From an uncultured Amaricoccus sp. (GTDB taxonomy: Bacteria > Pseudomonadota > Alphaproteobacteria > Rhodobacterales > Rhodobacteraceae), in contig NZ_CALLYO010000643.1 in NCBI RefSeq assembly GCF_937858865.1, forward strand, positions 1-8,760: a stretch of 8,760 nt of DNA, given 5' to 3'. Below the pieces are notes generated by a model. That model worked only from the letters and a program-made list of their open reading frames with translations, searched no databases and was not told the DNA's origin. Below are positions 7,313 to 8,760 of the stretch, piece after piece. Every line of letters begins with the position of its first letter. Position 1 is the first letter of the stretch. The position numbers were made by a program, and so were the translations under genes.

Positions 7313-7340
7313 CGGCATCACTATAGTTTCGCGTGCGAAA
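7303..7340. promoter_or_regulatory. Cluster of palindromes in the divergent ivd/hisB region, candidate operators
   Basis: Three perfect symmetric elements sit within 38 bp. TTGATATCAA is at 7303-7312, ACTATAGT at 7320-7327, and TTTCGC-GT-GCGAAA (6-bp arms, 2-bp centre) at 7327-7340. The last is 53-66 bp upstream of the predicted hisB -35 to -10 start site and upstream of ivd on the other strand, so a regulator bound there could affect either direction. Leucine-degradation operons in proteobacteria are often controlled by LiuR (MerR family) or LiuQ (TetR family), which bind symmetric sites, but I cannot match these to a specific consensus. The symmetry is seen; regulator identity and function are inferred. 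Confidence 0.4.
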
Positions 7341-7345
7341 TCCCC

Positions 7346-7374
7346 TTGGACCCTCCCGGCGCAGCCGCTATAAG
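7346..7374 (+). promoter_or_regulatory. Predicted sigma-70-type promoter for hisBH
   Basis: TTGGAC (7346-7351) and TATAAG (7369-7374) are separated by exactly 17 nt. Transcription would start near 7381, leaving a leader of about 25 nt that contains the ribosome-binding site GGGAGGA at 7394-7400. Both hexamers stand out from the C-rich surroundings. Such a short leader leaves no room for a his leader peptide and attenuator directly upstream of hisB. Confidence 0.65.
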
Positions 7375-7405
7375 CCCCCCGTCACCGCCGCCCGGGAGGA
7401 GCGCC

Positions 7406-7999
7406 ATGCGCCAGGCCGAAGTCACCCGCGAGACCGCCGAGACCCGTCTTTCGGTCGCCCTCGACCTCGACGGCACCGGCCGGCACGACAACCAGACCGG
7501 CGTCGGCTTCTTCGACCACATGCTCGACCAGCTCGCCCGCCACGCCCTCATCGACCTCACCACCCGCGCCGAGGGCGATCTCCACATCGACGATCACCAC
7601 ACCGTCGAGGACATCGGCATCGCCCTCGGCCGCGCCCTTTCCCAGGCCCTCGGCGACAAGCGCGGCATCCGCCGCTACGGCTCGTGCCTCCTCCCCATGG
7701 ACGAGACGCTCGTCCGCGCCGCCCTCGACCTCTCCGGCCGCCCCTTCCTGGTCTGGAAGGTCGACTTCCCGAGCCCGAAGATCGGCACCTTCGACAGCGA
7801 GCTCGTGCGCGAGTTCTTCACCGCCTTCGCGATGAATGCCGGCCTCACCCTCAACCTCGCCCTTCTCGACGGCGCCAACAGCCACCATATCGCCGAGGCC
7901 TGCTTCAAGGCCGTCGCCCAGTCCCTCCGCGCCGCCGTCGAGCCCGACCCGCGCAGCCCCGGCGCCATCCCCTCCACCAAGGGCACCCTCTCGGAATGA
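7406..7999 (+). CDS. hisB: Imidazoleglycerol-phosphate dehydratase
   Basis: This enzyme (EC 4.2.1.19) dehydrates imidazole glycerol phosphate to imidazole acetol phosphate in histidine biosynthesis. It has 197 residues, the size of the monofunctional dehydratase; there is no N-terminal histidinol-phosphatase domain as in the enterobacterial fusion. Metal-binding histidine motifs from the two pseudo-repeats are visible: [12 protein letters not shown] (35-46), [10 protein letters not shown] (62-71) and [12 protein letters not shown] (158-169). GTGR near residue 23 is the usual N-terminal substrate-loop motif. The ATG at 7406 is chosen because GGGAGGA ends 5 nt upstream and the family N-terminus begins there; an in-frame ATG at 7346 lies inside the predicted -35 box. 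Its stop overlaps the hisH start by ATGA, so the two are translationally coupled. It is divergent from ivd, with 214 bp between the starts. Confidence 0.97.
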   Translation: MRQAEVTRETAETRLSVALDLDGTGRHDNQTGVGFFDHMLDQLARHALIDLTTRAEGDLHIDDHHTVEDIGIALGRALSQALGDKRGIRRYGSCLLPMDETLVRAALDLSGRPFLVWKVDFPSPKIGTFDSELVREFFTAFAMNAGLTLNLALLDGANSHHIAEACFKAVAQSLRAAVEPDPRSPGAIPSTKGTLSE

Positions 8000-8634
8000 C
8001 GACGATCATCGTCGACTACGCCAGCGGCAACCTCCACTCGGCGCTGAAGAGCTTCCAGCGGATGGCCGCCGAAACCGACGCCGGCCCCGTCGCCGTCTCC
8101 TCCGACCCCGACACCATCCGCACCGCGTCCCGCATCGTCCTCCCCGGCGTCGGCGCCTTCGCCGACTGCCGCGCCGGCCTCCTCGCCCGCCCCGGCCTCT
8201 TCGAGGCCATCGCGGAGCGCGTCATCGCCCAGGGCGCCCCCTTCCTCGGCATCTGCGTCGGCCAGCAGATGCTCGCCACCCGCGGCCTGGAACACGGAGA
8301 GACCCCCGGCTTCGACTGGATCCCCGGCGACGTCGTCCGCATCGCCCCCGCCGACCCGTCGCTGAAGGTCCCCCACATGGGCTGGAACGCGCTCGAGATC
8401 CTCTCGCCCCACCCCCTCCTCGCCGGCATCGCCTCGGGCGACCACGCCTATTTCGTCCACTCCTACCACCTCCTCCCCGCCGACCCCGCGCACCGGGTCG
8501 CCGTCACCGACCACGGCGGTCCGATCACCGCCGCCGTCGCCCGCGACAACCTCTTCGGCACCCAGTTCCACCCGGAAAAGAGCCAGGCCACCGGCCTCCG
8601 CCTCATCGCCAACTTCCTGGCCTGGAAACCCTAG
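7996..8634 (+). CDS. hisH: Imidazole glycerol phosphate synthase, glutaminase subunit HisH
   Basis: HisH is a class-I glutamine amidotransferase. It releases ammonia from glutamine and channels it to HisF, which forms imidazole glycerol phosphate and AICAR in histidine biosynthesis; the complex is cytosolic. The 212 residues match the family. The start is [15 protein letters not shown], with the usual DY.GN.S pattern. The oxyanion/nucleophile region GICVGQQM places the catalytic Cys at 87. KVPHMGWN (124-131) is a HisH hallmark, and GTQFHPEKS supplies H192 and E194 of the triad. The ATG overlaps the hisB stop (ATGA), and the reading frame has no separate strong ribosome-binding site, so translation probably depends on hisB. 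Its partner hisF is not in the window. The upstream enzyme of the pair, HisB, uses the product of the HisH-HisF reaction. Confidence 0.97.
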   Translation: MTTIIVDYASGNLHSALKSFQRMAAETDAGPVAVSSDPDTIRTASRIVLPGVGAFADCRAGLLARPGLFEAIAERVIAQGAPFLGICVGQQMLATRGLEHGETPGFDWIPGDVVRIAPADPSLKVPHMGWNALEILSPHPLLAGIASGDHAYFVHSYHLLPADPAHRVAVTDHGGPITAAVARDNLFGTQFHPEKSQATGLRLIANFLAWKP

Positions 8635-8644
8635 CCGGGCGGGG

Positions 8645-8660
8645 TGGGCACGCGTGCCCA
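8645..8660. repeat. 16-bp perfect palindrome after hisH
   Basis: TGGGCACGCGTGCCCA reads the same on both strands and starts 11 bp after the hisH stop. As RNA it could fold to a 6-bp stem with a CGCG loop, but what follows (GACAGGCAAC) has no T-run, so it is not a convincing intrinsic terminator. It may be a weak terminator, an mRNA 3' stabiliser or a protein-binding site for the next gene. The symmetry is certain; its role is not. Confidence 0.4.
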
Positions 8661-8700
8661 GACAGGCAACAGACTGATTTCGCTCGCATATTCCATTCGC

Positions 8701-8739
8701 GTCAACCTCGCGTTCACCAAGGTTGACACAACGTTGACG
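8701..8739. promoter_or_regulatory. GTTGAC half-site cluster, possible promoter/operator of the next gene
   Basis: An 8-bp inverted repeat, GTCAACCT (8701-8708) and AGGTTGAC (8720-8727), has arm centres 19 bp apart. A further direct copy of GTTGAC (8733-8738) lies exactly 11 bp after the one at 8722-8727, one helical turn away. TTGACA (8723-8728) and TTGACG (8734-8739) are also good -35 hexamers reading rightward. No clear -10 is found for the first, and the -10 of the second would fall at or past the window edge. This 126-bp non-coding end is less GC-rich than the genes and probably precedes a gene outside the window. Confidence 0.38.
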
Positions 8740-8760
8740 TGCGGGAAAGTTTCGCTGCTT

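Noticed and set aside
5527..7326. Long plus-strand open frame (599 codons) opposite ivd and the DUF1311-like gene
   Set aside because: The translation is a Pro/Arg/His-rich shadow of the ivd frame with no recognisable domain. It also runs through the ivd promoter region.
7675..8571. Minus-strand open frame opposite hisB and hisH
   Set aside because: It is a Gly/Val/Glu-rich repetitive translation with no domain, antisense to two certain genes.
1..8760. CRISPR arrays, tRNA/rRNA genes, insertion sequences, phage or toxin-antitoxin genes
   Set aside because: I saw no regularly spaced repeats, tRNA-like arms, transposase motifs or related protein signatures on either strand. The coding content is fully explained by metabolic and small accessory genes.

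Overview
The window comes from a very GC-rich bacterium. Codon third positions are almost all G or C, and long spurious open frames run antisense to the real genes. Protein sequences and gene order fit an alphaproteobacterium, most likely of the Rhodobacterales (Rhodobacter/Paracoccus relatives). That placement is inferred from style and content, not from a search.

Layout. Positions 1-7191 carry a leftward (minus-strand) leucine/isovalerate degradation cluster. In transcription order it holds isovaleryl-CoA dehydrogenase (6028-7191), a small secreted LprI/DUF1311-like protein (5447-5971), the carboxyltransferase subunit of 3-methylcrotonyl-CoA carboxylase (3775-5379), a membrane-anchored thermonuclease-fold protein (3220-3732), the biotin-carrying subunit of the same carboxylase (1242-3191), HMG-CoA lyase (392-1249) and an unrecognised 76-residue protein (47-277). 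A hairpin at 11-34 may end the transcript. Positions 7192-7405 are a divergent regulatory region with a good promoter for the rightward genes and several short palindromes. Positions 7406-8634 carry hisB and hisH, joined by an ATGA overlap. Positions 8635-8760 are non-coding, with a 16-bp palindrome and a cluster of GTTGAC half-sites that probably belong to whatever lies beyond the window.

How it works together. IVD oxidises isovaleryl-CoA to 3-methylcrotonyl-CoA. The two MCC subunits carboxylate that to 3-methylglutaconyl-CoA, and HMG-CoA lyase cleaves HMG-CoA to acetoacetate and acetyl-CoA. The hydratase joining the last two steps (methylglutaconyl-CoA hydratase, liuC/AUH type) is not in the window. 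HisB and HisH are consecutive-pathway enzymes of histidine biosynthesis; HisF, the partner HisH needs, is not in the window.

Most of this is ordinary central metabolism and I see no evidence of a new defence, mobile or RNA system. The parts worth a second look are the two exported or membrane-anchored proteins embedded in a cytosolic catabolic operon, the unknown 76-residue protein at its end, and the palindromes in the two intergenic regions.
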